Origin: Planctomycetota bacterium
Lineage (GTDB): Bacteria; Planctomycetota; UBA1135; GCA-002686595
Direction: 5' to 3'
Length of the DNA stretch: 64,000 nt
Assembly (NCBI GenBank): GCA_016714045.1
Contig: JADJNY010000001.1
Span: forward strand, 930,001 to 994,000
In this document: positions 19,662 to 30,624 of the stretch, piece by piece
Layout: the number at the start of each line of letters is the position of its first letter
How positions within the stretch are numbered: the stretch's first letter is position 1
The notes under the pieces: model-generated
The model's database searches: none
Seen by the model: only the letters and a program-made list of their open reading frames with translations
What the model was told of the DNA's origin: nothing
Program-made: the position numbers and the translations under genes

Positions 19662-20878
19662 GCCGCGCGCTCCCGCGGCGCGCCGCGCCGCAGCTGATCG
19701 GTCACGAGGGCGAGCCGGGCGTCGCGCAGCCAGTCGACCTGAGCGAACGGCGAGCGCTGCTCCAGCTGGCGCAGCTCGTCCGAGAGCCCGAGCTCGAGCA
19801 AATACGCGCCGAGCGCGCGATCGAACGCGCGGGGAGCGATCAGCTCCGCGTGCGGGGCGAGCCGCGCCAGGACGTGCGCGCGCAGCATCGCGTGCGGGAC
19901 ACGTTCGACCAGGATCGCCTGCTGGAGCACGAAATGCAGCGCGTCGTGGCCGAGCGGAGCCGTGAGCAGCGCGTGCTCCCAATCGAAGGCACGGAGACCA
20001 TCCGCTCCGACCACGGCGTTCCACGGCGTGAAGTCGCCGTGCGCGAGCGATCCCGGGACGCGCTCGTCCGCGGAGCGCGGCGCGAGCGACCGGTGGAGCG
20101 CGGCGTAGGCCTCGAGCCAGTCGCGATCCGCGCGCGCGGCGAGCGCTTCGAGGCGCTCGTGCGCGACGCGGCGCCCGGGGTGTTCGTCGGCGGGGAGCTC
20201 GACGCGCGTGCGCGCCGCGAGGTCGGCGAGGAACGCGGCGTGCGCCGGGCCGAAGCGCCCGGGGGCGCGTTCGCCGTGGAGAGCGCTCTGCACGAGCACG
20301 GTCGCGTCGGCGTCGTCCTCGAGGCCGAGGGCGCCCGGCGCGGCGACCCCGCGCGCGGCGAGGAGCTCGAGCACGCGCGCCTCGTGCCGTACGAGCGCGC
20401 GGGCGTGCGGCGCATCGGCGAGCTTCGCGAAGGCGACGACGCGGCCGGCGCGCGTCACGAGCTGCACGATCGTCTTCTGGTCGCGGCCGGGCACGCCGGA
20501 GGCGGCGTTGCACGCGAGGTCCGCCGGCAGCGCGGGGAACCGCGCGTGGAGTCCGGCGCTGGAGAGGTTCGCGCCTTCGACGCGTCCGCGCGCGAGGCGC
20601 GCGTGCAGGCCGACGTGCGAGCTCGCGCGCACGACGCGGCTCGCGATGCGCGTGACGAACCGGCCCCGCGGGAGGAGGGCCGTGCCCGCGCGGAACACGG
20701 CCGGGTTGCGCGCATCGAGCAGCACCCATCCGCCGCCCGTGCCGGGGAAGCGCAGGAAGCCCGGGCGCGCGGCGCCGGGCGTCGCGGCCGTGCGCGCGTC
20801 CACGCCGCTCGACGCGGACGCGGTCCGGCCCGAGAGGAAGGCCGCGAGGAGCGGCGGCAGCGCGAACCGGGAGCTCAT
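19658..20878 (-). CDS. Aminoglycoside phosphotransferase-like kinase in polysaccharide locus
   Basis: A 406-residue protein with an APH/choline-kinase fold in its second half. It has an ATP-contact Lys region (VVAFAKLADAPHARALVRHE), the catalytic loop HGDFTPWN (Asp at residue 282) and the metal-binding segment LRAFDWEHA. The first 120 residues are unassigned and include GGGWVLLDARNPAVFRAG. The gene overlaps its upstream neighbour by 4 bases, so it is translated with the NTase/P-loop protein at 20875-22353. Such pairs occur in capsule loci without a proven role; phosphorylation of a sugar or lipid intermediate is the simplest guess. It is unlikely to be an antibiotic-resistance gene. Confidence 0.7.
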   Translation of the reverse strand: MSSRFALPPLLAAFLSGRTASASSGVDARTAATPGAARPGFLRFPGTGGGWVLLDARNPAVFRAGTALLPRGRFVTRIASRVVRASSHVGLHARLARGRVEGANLSSAGLHARFPALPADLACNAASGVPGRDQKTIVQLVTRAGRVVAFAKLADAPHARALVRHEARVLELLAARGVAAPGALGLEDDADATVLVQSALHGERAPGRFGPAHAAFLADLAARTRVELPADEHPGRRVAHERLEALAARADRDWLEAYAALHRSLAPRSADERVPGSLAHGDFTPWNAVVGADGLRAFDWEHALLTAPLGHDALHFVLQQAILVERVPHAMLRAHVLARLAPHAELIAPRAFDRALGAYLLELGLSDELRQLEQRSPFAQVDWLRDARLALVTDQLRRGAPRERAA

Positions 20879-22353
20879 GCGCGCTCCTCCGCGAACAGGT
20901 CGCACAGGATGGCGTCGACCGCGGCCTCGACCGTCGTGCTCGTGTCGATGCGGCGCGCGCGCGGGTGTTGCTCCGCGAGCGCGGCGTAGCGCTCGATCTG
21001 GAGGCGGCTCTCCTCGAGCGAGAGCTCCTGCTTCCGCGCGCGCACGACGTCGAGTGGCGCGAGGCACACGTACAGGCGGTCCGGCGCGGGACAGAGCGCG
21101 CACAAGGGACGCAGGAAGAGGCTGTCGCGCCGGATGCGCGAGCGCAGCGGATCGACGAGGTAGTCGTGCGCGTAGCGGTCGAACGCGACGACGCACGCGC
21201 GGCGGCGCAGCGGCAGGATGCGCAGCGCGTACCCGAGCACCCAGTCGGCCGCGTACCACAGCGCGCGCAGGTTCGACCCCACGCGGCCGGACGGCCTTGC
21301 GCGGTGCGGATCGGCCATGTCGGCGAGCGAGTAGGTCGTGCGGCCGCCGTGGAGGAGCGCGTTGAGCTGAGGGAGCAGCATCGGGCGCAGGTGGTAGTCG
21401 TGGAGGCGCTCGCGCCCGAACGCGGGGAGGAGCACGTCGAGCACGCCGCGCAGCACGGTGCTCTTGCCGCTGCCGTCGGTGCCGAGCAGCGCGAAGAAGC
21501 GGCCGCGCGGACGGACGAGCGGGACGACGCGCGCGTTCCACGCGTGGCGCAGCGCGCCGGCGAACGCGCCGAGCGGGGCGCGCGCGGCGGCGCGGACGAG
21601 GAGGGCGCGCCGCAGCGCGCGGTGGTCGAGCGCTCCGGCGAAGTCCTCGGCCGCCGCGACCGTCGCGACGATCCGCTCGGCGCGCGCCGCGCCGAACCAC
21701 CGCGCGAGCTCGGCGCGCACGGCGGACGGATCGCGCAGGACGGCGGTCCGGAGCTCGCGCGCGTGGCGCGCGGGGAGCGCTCCCCCGGAGAGGAACGCGC
21801 CGAACGCGTCGACGCACGCGGCGATCGCGGGACGTGGGCGGCGCAGTCCGCGCTCGAGCGTCGTCCCCGCGAGGACGTGCCGCGCGTTTGCGTAGCGCAC
21901 GCCGAAGCACGCCTCGGCGCGGTGCAGGTCGAGGCCGAAGAACGCGTGGCGTCCTGGGCCTTCGAACGCGTGGAAGTGGAGCTCCTCCAAGTCGCCGAGG
22001 CGCCGGTGCTCCCACGTCGACACGCCGTGCGCGCGGGCGAGCTCGCGTGCGATCGAGACGGCGCGCGCGGCGTGCTCGGGCGCCACGACGAGGTCGAGGT
22101 CGCGACCGGGCCCGGGGGAGGGGAACGCGTCGTGTCCGCGCAGGACGCACCAGTCGAGGTGCTCGTGCTCTAGCGCGGCGACGTAGGCCCGAAGGAAGCG
22201 CTCGCGCCGTCCCTCCTCGGGGACGGGCGCCCTCGGCGCGGCCGCGGAACCCGGCGCCGTCGGAGCGGCGTGATCGGTCGGAGCGTCGCCGCGCGCGACG
22301 TCCACGTCGCGCTCGTCGATGCTCCGCGTGCCGTCGAGCAGCGTGTTCGCCAT
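20875..22353 (-). CDS. Fused nucleotidyltransferase-like / thymidylate kinase-like P-loop protein
   Basis: A 492-residue protein in two parts. Residues about 65-160 look like a minimal nucleotidyltransferase fold (LDWCVLRGHDAFPSPG, then GRDLDLVVAPEH with the acidic pair). Residues about 285-490 are a P-loop kinase of thymidylate-kinase type: Walker A GTDGSGKST (Lys at residue 297), CVVAFDRYAHDYLVDP (the DR(Y/F) motif) and a lid region LSLEESRLQIERYAALAEQ. True thymidylate kinases are about 200 residues without the first part, so this is not tmk. Overlap with the APH-like gene and the location next to the BY-kinase suggest a role in the surface polysaccharide. The function is not known to me. 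Confidence 0.65.
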   Translation of the reverse strand: MANTLLDGTRSIDERDVDVARGDAPTDHAAPTAPGSAAAPRAPVPEEGRRERFLRAYVAALEHEHLDWCVLRGHDAFPSPGPGRDLDLVVAPEHAARAVSIARELARAHGVSTWEHRRLGDLEELHFHAFEGPGRHAFFGLDLHRAEACFGVRYANARHVLAGTTLERGLRRPRPAIAACVDAFGAFLSGGALPARHARELRTAVLRDPSAVRAELARWFGAARAERIVATVAAAEDFAGALDHRALRRALLVRAAARAPLGAFAGALRHAWNARVVPLVRPRGRFFALLGTDGSGKSTVLRGVLDVLLPAFGRERLHDYHLRPMLLPQLNALLHGGRTTYSLADMADPHRARPSGRVGSNLRALWYAADWVLGYALRILPLRRRACVVAFDRYAHDYLVDPLRSRIRRDSLFLRPLCALCPAPDRLYVCLAPLDVVRARKQELSLEESRLQIERYAALAEQHPRARRIDTSTTVEAAVDAILCDLFAEERA

Positions 22354-22364
22354 CGCGGCCTCGC

Positions 22365-25256
22365 TCAGCGCACGCGCTCCGCGGGCGCGCGTCGCGCGCC
22401 GCCTCGCTTCGCGCCGTAGCCGTACCCGTAGCCGCCGTAGTAGGCGGAGGCGCCCGCGCGCGACGGCCGCACGGCGTTGACCACGGCGCCGCCGACGCGC
22501 GCTCCGGCGCGCGTCAGCTTGCGCGTCATCGACGCGAGGGCTTCGCGGTGCACGCCGCCCGCGCGGTAGACGAGCAGCACGAGGTCGAGCTCGCGCGCCA
22601 GGATCTCCGCGTCCGCGACGGCGAGCGCCGGCGGCAGGTCGAACACGACGAGGTCGTACGAAGCGCGCCACTCGGCGAGGAGCGTGCTCGTGCGCGCGCC
22701 GCGCAGGAGCTCGCTCGGCGACGCGTGGGGGGCGCCCGCGCAGAGGAGCTCGAGGCCCTCGTGGCCGCTCGCGCGCACGCACTCGCGCCACGCAGCACGG
22801 CCTTCGAGCACCTCGCCGAGGCCCGGCGCGAGCTGCAGGTCGAACGTCGAATGCACGGTCGGCTTGCGCATGTCCGCGTCGACGAGCAGCACGCGCTGCC
22901 CGGGCCCAGCGAACGACATGGCGAGGTTGATGTTCGTCGTGCTCTTGCCCTCGCCGGGCGCGCACGACGTGCACGCGAGCGTTCGCAGCGGCGCACCGTC
23001 GTTCTGCGCGAAGCGCAGGCTCTCGCGCACCGAACGATAGGCCTCCGAAAGCGGTCCGTCCGGGTCGTCGCGCAGCGGGAGGAACGTCCCGCGGGGTTTC
23101 AGCGCGCGCAGCGCGCCGCGGCGGAAGTCGGGGATCGAGCCGAACACGGAGAGTCCCGTCGCTTCCTCGACCTCGGCCTGCGTGTGCACGGCGCCGCTGA
23201 GCGACTGGCGCACGAAGCTCGCGAGCAACCCGAGCCCGAGCCCGGCGAAGAGCGCGAGCACGAAGTCGAAGAGGAGCCGCGGCGAGTGGCGCGATTCCGG
23301 CGGGATCGCCGGGTCGATCAAGATCGCGGAGGGCAGCGTCGCGGCCGCGCTGAGCTGGGCCTGTTGCTGGCTCTCGAGCAGGAGGCGCACGACCTGCGCA
23401 TGCGCTTCGCGGCGGCGCAAAGGCTCGGCGACGGCGCGCTCGCTCTCGGGCAGCCGCGCGAGCTCGGCCTCGAGGTCGCGGACCTCGCTCGCGAGGCCGG
23501 TCTCCTGCGAGGCGAGGCTCTCGATGCGCGCGTGGAGGTTCTTCGAGACGCGACGCGTCAGCTCGGCGAGCGCGCCGTCGATCTGCGCGCGCTCCGCCGC
23601 CGGCCAGGACGCGAGCGACTCCTCGTAGCGTTTGGCGAGCGCCGCGCGGTCGTCGAGCGCGAGGCGCAGGCCCGCGGCGAGGTCCTCGAGGCGCGCCGCG
23701 AGCTTCTTTCCGAGGTCCGTGCGCGCTCCTTGCAGTTGGATCCAGCGCGGGTTCTCGGGCGTCACGTCGCTGGACAGCGCCGCGCTCTCCGCGTCGATGC
23801 GCGCGGATTCGGTCAGGTACAGCTGGGTCGTCGGGTCGAGCTGGACGAGCTCCGGCGCCTCGGCGAACAGGCGCGCGACCGCGCCGGCGTCCCCGGCCGC
23901 GAGCGCGGCGACGGCGGAGTCGATCGCGTCGAGGCGCGCGCGCGATTCGTGCTCCGCGAGCCCCAGCTCGTCGAGCTTCGCGCGCAGGAGCGACTTCGTC
24001 GGGCCGGCGTCGCTGCGCTCGAGGGCGAGCGCTTCGCCGCCCAGGCGTCCGATCGCCTCGATGTAGCTCAGCGACACGAGGTCGGGCAGCTCGCGCGACA
24101 GGCGCGCGAGGGCGTCGGCCTCGCCGCGGTCGAGGAGCTCGGCGGCCTCGCCGAGCGCGACGCGCGCGAGCTCGCACCGTGCGCGTTCCGACTCGAGGTC
24201 GGATAGGCGGCGCAGGATCGACTCGGCCGACGCGCTGACGAGGATCACGGCCGGGTTCTCCTGCTGGAGCGCGACGACTTCGCGCTCGGCCTCGGCGAGG
24301 AGCCGCTTCTGCTCGGTGAGCTGCTCGTCGACGAACTCGATCGTGCGCGTCGCGCGCGAGCGTCCCAAGCGGATGCTGCGCAGGAGGTAGTTGTGGCACA
24401 ACGCGTTCGCGAACTCCGCGGCGCGGTCGGGATCGGAGTCGGACACCGTCAGGCGGATGACGCCGCTGTTGCGGCTCGTCTCCTCGACCTGGAGCTTGCC
24501 GAGGTACTCGTCGACGGCCGCGTCGAGCGAGCGGCGCTCGACGAGGTGGCTCGTCCCGGCGTAGTCGCCGACGGCTTCGAGCTCGATGCGCGCGCCTTGG
24601 TAGTTGATCGCGGCGCGCGGCACGTAGTCGAACTCCTGCGCGTCGCGGTCCGTCATGCCGGCGCTGCCCGGGAGCGAGAGACGCACGCGCTTGCCGCCCG
24701 CGTCTTCCGGGAAGTGCACGCGCACGAGCGGCGGTGCGGTGGGGGAGTCGGCCCCGAAGCGCGCGAAGAGCCGCGCGGCGGGGGCGGCGCGCAGCCCGAA
24801 GACGCGGCCGAGGTCGCGGAAGGGCTTGCGATCCTCGCATTCGACTCGCGTCGTGAGCCCGAGCTCGCGCGCGCCGTCCATGCGGAAATCGTCCGGGCGC
24901 GTCGGCGCGAACGCGGAGGCGTGCTCGGGCCACGTCGAGGGCTCGGCCAGCGTCGCCTCGACCATGGCGCGCGAGCGCAGGATCGCCATCTCCCCTTCGG
25001 CCGCGGGCGCGCTCGTCAGCGCGGCGAGGTCGCCGAGCACGCCCTTCGACGCACCGTCCTGCTCGAGCTTGAGCGTGGCTTGCGTGCGGTACACGGGCGC
25101 GCGCGTGCTCGACCAGGCGAGGCAACCGGCGACGACGACGAGCGCCGTGCCGAGGGCGACGAAGCGGTTGCGTTCGAGCATCGCGACGAGGTCGGCGAGG
25201 TCGAGGGCGTCGGATTCGCCGGAAGAACGGCGGGACGTGCGGCGGGATTCGGGCAT
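22365..25256 (-). CDS. wzc: Polysaccharide co-polymerase with tyrosine autokinase (Wzc-like BY-kinase)
   Basis: A protein of about 963 residues. It has an N-terminal membrane helix (FVALGTALVVVAGCLAW), a long periplasmic Wzz-like part with coiled coils, a second helix (LLFDFVLALFAGLGLGLLAS) and a cytoplasmic kinase domain. The kinase shows Walker A APGEGKSTTN (Lys 771), Walker A' VLLVDADMRKP and Walker B LVVFDLPP. The C-terminal tyrosine cluster YYGGYGYGYG is the usual autophosphorylation site. It sets chain length and drives export with the lipoprotein at 7946. I use ATG 25256; a GTG at 25367 would add 37 residues and neither start has a clear ribosome-binding site. It is divergent from the sugar transferase gene. 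The periplasmic part is larger than in E. coli Wzc. Confidence 0.9.
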   Translation of the reverse strand: MPESRRTSRRSSGESDALDLADLVAMLERNRFVALGTALVVVAGCLAWSSTRAPVYRTQATLKLEQDGASKGVLGDLAALTSAPAAEGEMAILRSRAMVEATLAEPSTWPEHASAFAPTRPDDFRMDGARELGLTTRVECEDRKPFRDLGRVFGLRAAPAARLFARFGADSPTAPPLVRVHFPEDAGGKRVRLSLPGSAGMTDRDAQEFDYVPRAAINYQGARIELEAVGDYAGTSHLVERRSLDAAVDEYLGKLQVEETSRNSGVIRLTVSDSDPDRAAEFANALCHNYLLRSIRLGRSRATRTIEFVDEQLTEQKRLLAEAEREVVALQQENPAVILVSASAESILRRLSDLESERARCELARVALGEAAELLDRGEADALARLSRELPDLVSLSYIEAIGRLGGEALALERSDAGPTKSLLRAKLDELGLAEHESRARLDAIDSAVAALAAGDAGAVARLFAEAPELVQLDPTTQLYLTESARIDAESAALSSDVTPENPRWIQLQGARTDLGKKLAARLEDLAAGLRLALDDRAALAKRYEESLASWPAAERAQIDGALAELTRRVSKNLHARIESLASQETGLASEVRDLEAELARLPESERAVAEPLRRREAHAQVVRLLLESQQQAQLSAAATLPSAILIDPAIPPESRHSPRLLFDFVLALFAGLGLGLLASFVRQSLSGAVHTQAEVEEATGLSVFGSIPDFRRGALRALKPRGTFLPLRDDPDGPLSEAYRSVRESLRFAQNDGAPLRTLACTSCAPGEGKSTTNINLAMSFAGPGQRVLLVDADMRKPTVHSTFDLQLAPGLGEVLEGRAAWRECVRASGHEGLELLCAGAPHASPSELLRGARTSTLLAEWRASYDLVVFDLPPALAVADAEILARELDLVLLVYRAGGVHREALASMTRKLTRAGARVGGAVVNAVRPSRAGASAYYGGYGYGYGAKRGGARRAPAERVR

Positions 25257-25477
25257 GGGGAGCGCGAGGGTGAAGGGGACGGGTGTCCCTTCTTCGTCGC
25301 GCTGCGTGAGGCGCCCAAGCGCGTCGAGCGCGCGCGGCGAGCGCTCCCGCGGCTGAGACCAGGGCACCTGAACGTCTCGATATCCGCGTCCTTAAATGCG
25401 GTCGATGCGCGAACCCGAAGAGCGCACGACCTCGCGGCTCCATCCCTGCGTTCCTCGACGCGGCCGCGCCCTCCACC

Positions 25478-26407
25478 ATGGCTACCTCTCGCACGGCGTC
25501 CCGTCCTCCCCGCACGTCCCTCGCTCACGCGCACGCCGCTCCTTCGTCCGTCGCGGAACTCGCACGCGCGTCGTCGACGGAGCTCGGCCCGTGCGGAGGG
25601 AACGAGCACGCGCACCTCGAGCGCGCGATCGACTGGGACACGGCGCTTCCGCGCGGGTTCTACGCTCGCCGCGGCCGGGCTTGGCTCGACCTCGCGCTCG
25701 TCGCCGGCGCGTGCGTGCCGGTGCTCGTGCTCGGAACGCTCGTCGCGGCGGCGAACCTGTGCTGCTTCCGCGATCCGCGCAAGGTGCTGTACGTCCAGCC
25801 GCGTGTCGGACATCGCGGGCGCGTCTTCCACATCCTCAAGTTCCGCACGATGCGCGAGCCGCGTCGGAGCGCGCACGACTCGTGGTCGAGCGGTGAGGAC
25901 GGCGCGCGCGTGACGAGCTTGGGGCGGTTCCTGCGCAGCACGCACCTCGACGAGCTCCCGCAGTTCGTGAACATCCTGCGCGGCGAGATGAGCTTCATCG
26001 GTCCGCGGCCGGAGATGGTCGAGGTCGAGAGCTGGGCGAACGAGCACGTGCCGGGCTTCGCGCGCCGCCTCGTGCTGCGTCCGGGCATCACGGGCTACGC
26101 GCAGATCACGCAGGGTTACACCGGACGCTCGGTCGAGGCGTACGCGGAGAAGCTCGCGATCAACGACCACTACCTCGGGCGGCTGTCGCTCGCGACCGAC
26201 CTCGGGATCCTCGCCCGCACCGCGCTGTGGATGGTGCGCGGTCGCGGGTGGCAGTGGCGCGAGCAGGCCGCCGGCTCGGGCGGTCGCTCCGCGCCGAGCC
26301 GCCGCGTGCGCTTCGTGCGCCTTCGGGCGGCGCCGCCCCGCCACCTGGCGTCGAATCCGAGACGGGATTCGGAGATTGCCCTCGGCACGCGCGCGGAACG
26401 CCGATAG
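25478..26407 (+). CDS. Priming sugar-phosphate transferase (WcaJ/PglC family)
   Basis: A 309-residue protein with one N-terminal membrane segment (LDLALVAGACVPVLVLGTLV) followed by the bacterial sugar transferase domain: KVLYVQPRVGHRGRVFHILK, KFRTM, the D-E catalytic region DELPQFVNILRGEMSFIGPR, and RPGITGYAQI near the end. It links the first sugar-1-phosphate to undecaprenyl phosphate and so starts repeat-unit assembly. It lacks the four extra N-terminal helices of full WcaJ/WbaP, so it is the short PglC-like type with an extra disordered N-terminus. It closes the locus on the plus strand, divergent from wzc. The C-terminal 50 residues are Arg-rich and not conserved in kind. Confidence 0.88.
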   Translation: MATSRTASRPPRTSLAHAHAAPSSVAELARASSTELGPCGGNEHAHLERAIDWDTALPRGFYARRGRAWLDLALVAGACVPVLVLGTLVAAANLCCFRDPRKVLYVQPRVGHRGRVFHILKFRTMREPRRSAHDSWSSGEDGARVTSLGRFLRSTHLDELPQFVNILRGEMSFIGPRPEMVEVESWANEHVPGFARRLVLRPGITGYAQITQGYTGRSVEAYAEKLAINDHYLGRLSLATDLGILARTALWMVRGRGWQWREQAAGSGGRSAPSRRVRFVRLRAAPPRHLASNPRRDSEIALGTRAERR

Positions 26408-26811
26408 GCTCCTACGGCGCGATCCGCCTCCGACGACGCTCGAACCGGCCCCAACGGGCCCAGGCGACCTCGGAAGGACCGATCCGCGCGGTCAGGCTCC
26501 CAGGGCCCGGTGATCACCGGACTCGGAACGGCTCGGCCGATCCACCTGAACCCAATCGGAGCGAAGCGCGTCTCCAGCGCGGCCCCAGCGAGCGAAACCG
26601 GCACGAGTCCGGACGCCCTGGCGAACCCCGGCGGAGAACCTCCTCACACGGCCTTCCGGCGCGCTTCCCGCGCAGGCCAAGCGAGCGGCCACGCCGCGCG
26701 TCCTCGTGACGCGCACGGTCGCCGGCTGCGGCACGCAGTCCGAAACCTTCTCGATCGCCGGCCCGTGCACCGCCGGCCCCTCGCGCGCGTTCGTCGCGCG
26801 CGGCGGAAGCA
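26408..26811. other. 404-base intergenic stretch
   Basis: There is no supported gene between the sugar transferase and the helicase. The only notable feature is the 14-base palindrome listed separately at 26507-26520. GC content looks slightly lower than in the flanking genes by eye. I see no convincing promoter hexamers. Confidence 0.4.
26507..26520. promoter_or_regulatory. Perfect 14-base palindrome, possible operator
   Basis: CCGGTGATCACCGG reads the same on both strands. It lies about 290 bases upstream of the helicase gene and 100 bases after the sugar transferase stop. A dimeric repressor could bind such a site, but no adjacent regulator gene suggests which one. Confidence 0.25.
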
Positions 26812-28671
<1,860 letters not shown>

Positions 28672-28676
28672 ACGAA

Positions 28677-28701
28677 GCGCGGGCCCCGAGCGGGCCCGCG
28701 C
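28677..28701. terminator. Hairpin between convergent genes, likely bidirectional terminator
   Basis: GCGCGGGCCC (28677-28686) pairs perfectly with GGGCCCGCGC (28692-28701) around the loop CGAGC. It starts 5 bases after the helicase stop and lies just before the stop of the opposing beta-helix gene. There is no T-run on either side, so termination may need Rho or the stem alone. Confidence 0.6.
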
Positions 28702-28716
28702 GCGTTCAGCTCGAGC

Positions 28717-30478
28717 TCACCACGCGATCTGCCAGCCGTTCGTGACGTTGAACGTCTCCGGCGGGCAGAACGCGGCGGCGGAGTTGCGGTAGTAGGTCTG
28801 GTAGTAGCGGACCGCGCCGCTGCCGACCGTGACGCCGCCGCGCGCGGAGAGCGTGACCGTGTCGACGCCCGCCTCGGGGAAGCTCGACGCGCCGCCGGCG
28901 TTGACCTTCGTGCGCAGTCGCACGAGCGCACCGCCCGCGCAGCGCACGCCGTCGCCGAAGATCGCGTCTTCGAGCGCGTCGCCCTGGAGGTAGATGCACG
29001 CGACGTTCGCGGGCATGCCCGAGCCGTTGAGCACGACGTCGTCGGTCGCCGCGGCGCCCGTCGCCGCGAGGTTCGCGCCCGAGGCGTTGACCGAGTTCGC
29101 GCAGCCGTTGCCGCTCGCGCCGAAGTTCGCGCACGGGCAGTCCGTCGTGTGATCGGACAGCGTGCCGTCGCCCGCGCAAAACGCGCGGAAAAGCGGCGGT
29201 TGGTACTCGAACGCGCCCAGGTCGACGATCGGCGCCGTGCCGAGGCCCGTGTCGATCGTCGCGGGGTCGTCGGCGAGGCGCGGCGCGCCGCTGCGGTCGG
29301 TCGTCGTGCCGGCGGGGAGCGCCGTGTTGCTGCCCGCGTCGATGCCGGGTGAGCCGGCGAGCAGGTGGAAGTCGCCGTTCGGCGCGTCGACGAAGAGCGG
29401 CGCCGCCGAGATGTTGCCGGTGCCCGCGAGCCCGCCCTGGACGCAGCTGTACGTGACGGTGGCGCCCTGGGTCTGGTTGACCGACGTTTGCGCCCCGCCG
29501 GAGCCCGTGTTCGAGTAGAGGATCGAGTCGGCGATCGTGCCCGTGGAGCCCGAGATCACGACGCCCGCGCCCGACGCCGTCGGCGACGTGTTGCCGACGA
29601 TCGTGGACGCGCGGACGGTCACGCTCGAGCTGGAGAGGACGAGGATCGCTCCGCCGCCCGTCGCGCCCGTCGCGGTGTTGTTGCGGAAGACGCAGTTCGT
29701 CACCTGGACGTTCGAACCGCCGAAGATCTCGAGGCCGCCGGCGCGCGCCGCGGAGTTGCCGCTGAACGTGCAGCGCCGGAAGATCGCGCCGACGTTCGTC
29801 GCCATGTCGAACGCGCCGCCGAAGCTGCCGCCCAGGTTGTTCTCGAACGTGCAGTCCTCGAACACGGGGCTCGACGCGTTGATGTAGCCCGCGCCGCCGC
29901 CGAACGTGCACCGGTTGTTGCGCACGATGCAGTTGCGGATCGTCGCGTTGCTCGCCGCGAGCATGAGCAGCCCGCCACCGCGGTCCTGGTTGGCCGTGCT
30001 GTTCGCGTTGCCGCCCTGGATCGTGAAGCCGTCGAGCACGGCCGTCGCCGCCGCTGGACGCGCCGTTCACGACGTGGAACGAGTTGTCGGTGAAGACGTT
30101 CGACCCGTCGTTGCCCGCGAGGTCGCCCGAGAGGATCGTGACGTTCGTCGCGGGGTTGCGCTCCGTGAGCAGCGTCTCGCCGCCCGCGAAGCCGCCGTAC
30201 ACCTGCACGTTCGTCTTCAGGTTGAAGTAGATCGAGCGCGTGGCCGTCGCCGTCGGTTTGTAGGTGCCCTGGACGACCCAGATCTGGTCGCCGGACACGG
30301 CCGCGGTGAGCGCGGTCTGGAGCGCGTCGACGCCGCGGTAGGCGTCCGCCCAGCTCGTCCCGTCGTTCGCGCCGGTCGCGAGGTTCGCGTCGACGTAACG
30401 GGTGCTGGCGAAGGCGGCGGAGGAGGCGGCGAAGAGGACGGCCGCGAGGGCGCGGAGCGTGCGGGGGATGGGGAGCAT
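28717..30478 (-). CDS. Secreted parallel beta-helix protein with planctomycete-type C-terminal module, frame break
   Basis: The gene starts at ATG 30476-30478 with a signal peptide (LRALAAVLFAASSAAFAS). The first 140 residues (TRYVDANLATGANDGTSWAD ... YVDA-type opening) read into HVVNGASSG. At about 30042-30056 the match moves to another frame and continues VLDGFTIQGGNANST, then repeated strands such as IRNCIVRNN, FEDCTFENN, FRRCTFSGN and VTNCVFRNN, a right-handed helix of about 20-residue rungs. The end holds FCAGDG, CPCANFGASGNGCANS and a strand-rich tail ending GWQIAW, a module I associate with planctomycete secreted proteins. The span is one base over a multiple of three. It probably binds or cleaves a polysaccharide outside the cell; no catalytic residues are evident. 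Confidence 0.8.
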
Positions 30479-30624
30479 GCTGGGGGACGGGTCGGTCGGG
30501 TGCGGTGCGCGGGCGGGGAGGTCCGCGGGGCCCGCGGACGAGGTGGATCCCGTCAGCGTACCCCGGCCTCGCGAATCCGGCGACGGCCCCTCGTGCAAGA
30601 CGTGCGCACGTTCCCGGTCGCCGT

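Noticed and set aside
19658..20878. Antibiotic resistance (aminoglycoside phosphotransferase) reading of the APH-like gene
   Set aside because: Its place and 4-base overlap within the polysaccharide operon and its unrelated N-terminal half argue against a drug-resistance role.
25371..25397. AT-rich word TTAAAT as promoter of the sugar transferase
   Set aside because: A convincing -35 at the right spacing is missing; it may still be part of the divergent wzc/sugar transferase promoter region.
20875..25515. Very long minus-strand reading frame of more than 1500 codons
   Set aside because: Only its last third is the real NTase/P-loop gene; the upstream part is an Arg/Ala-rich shadow of wzc caused by high GC content. 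The same applies to the 28706-32815 frame across the cusA gene.
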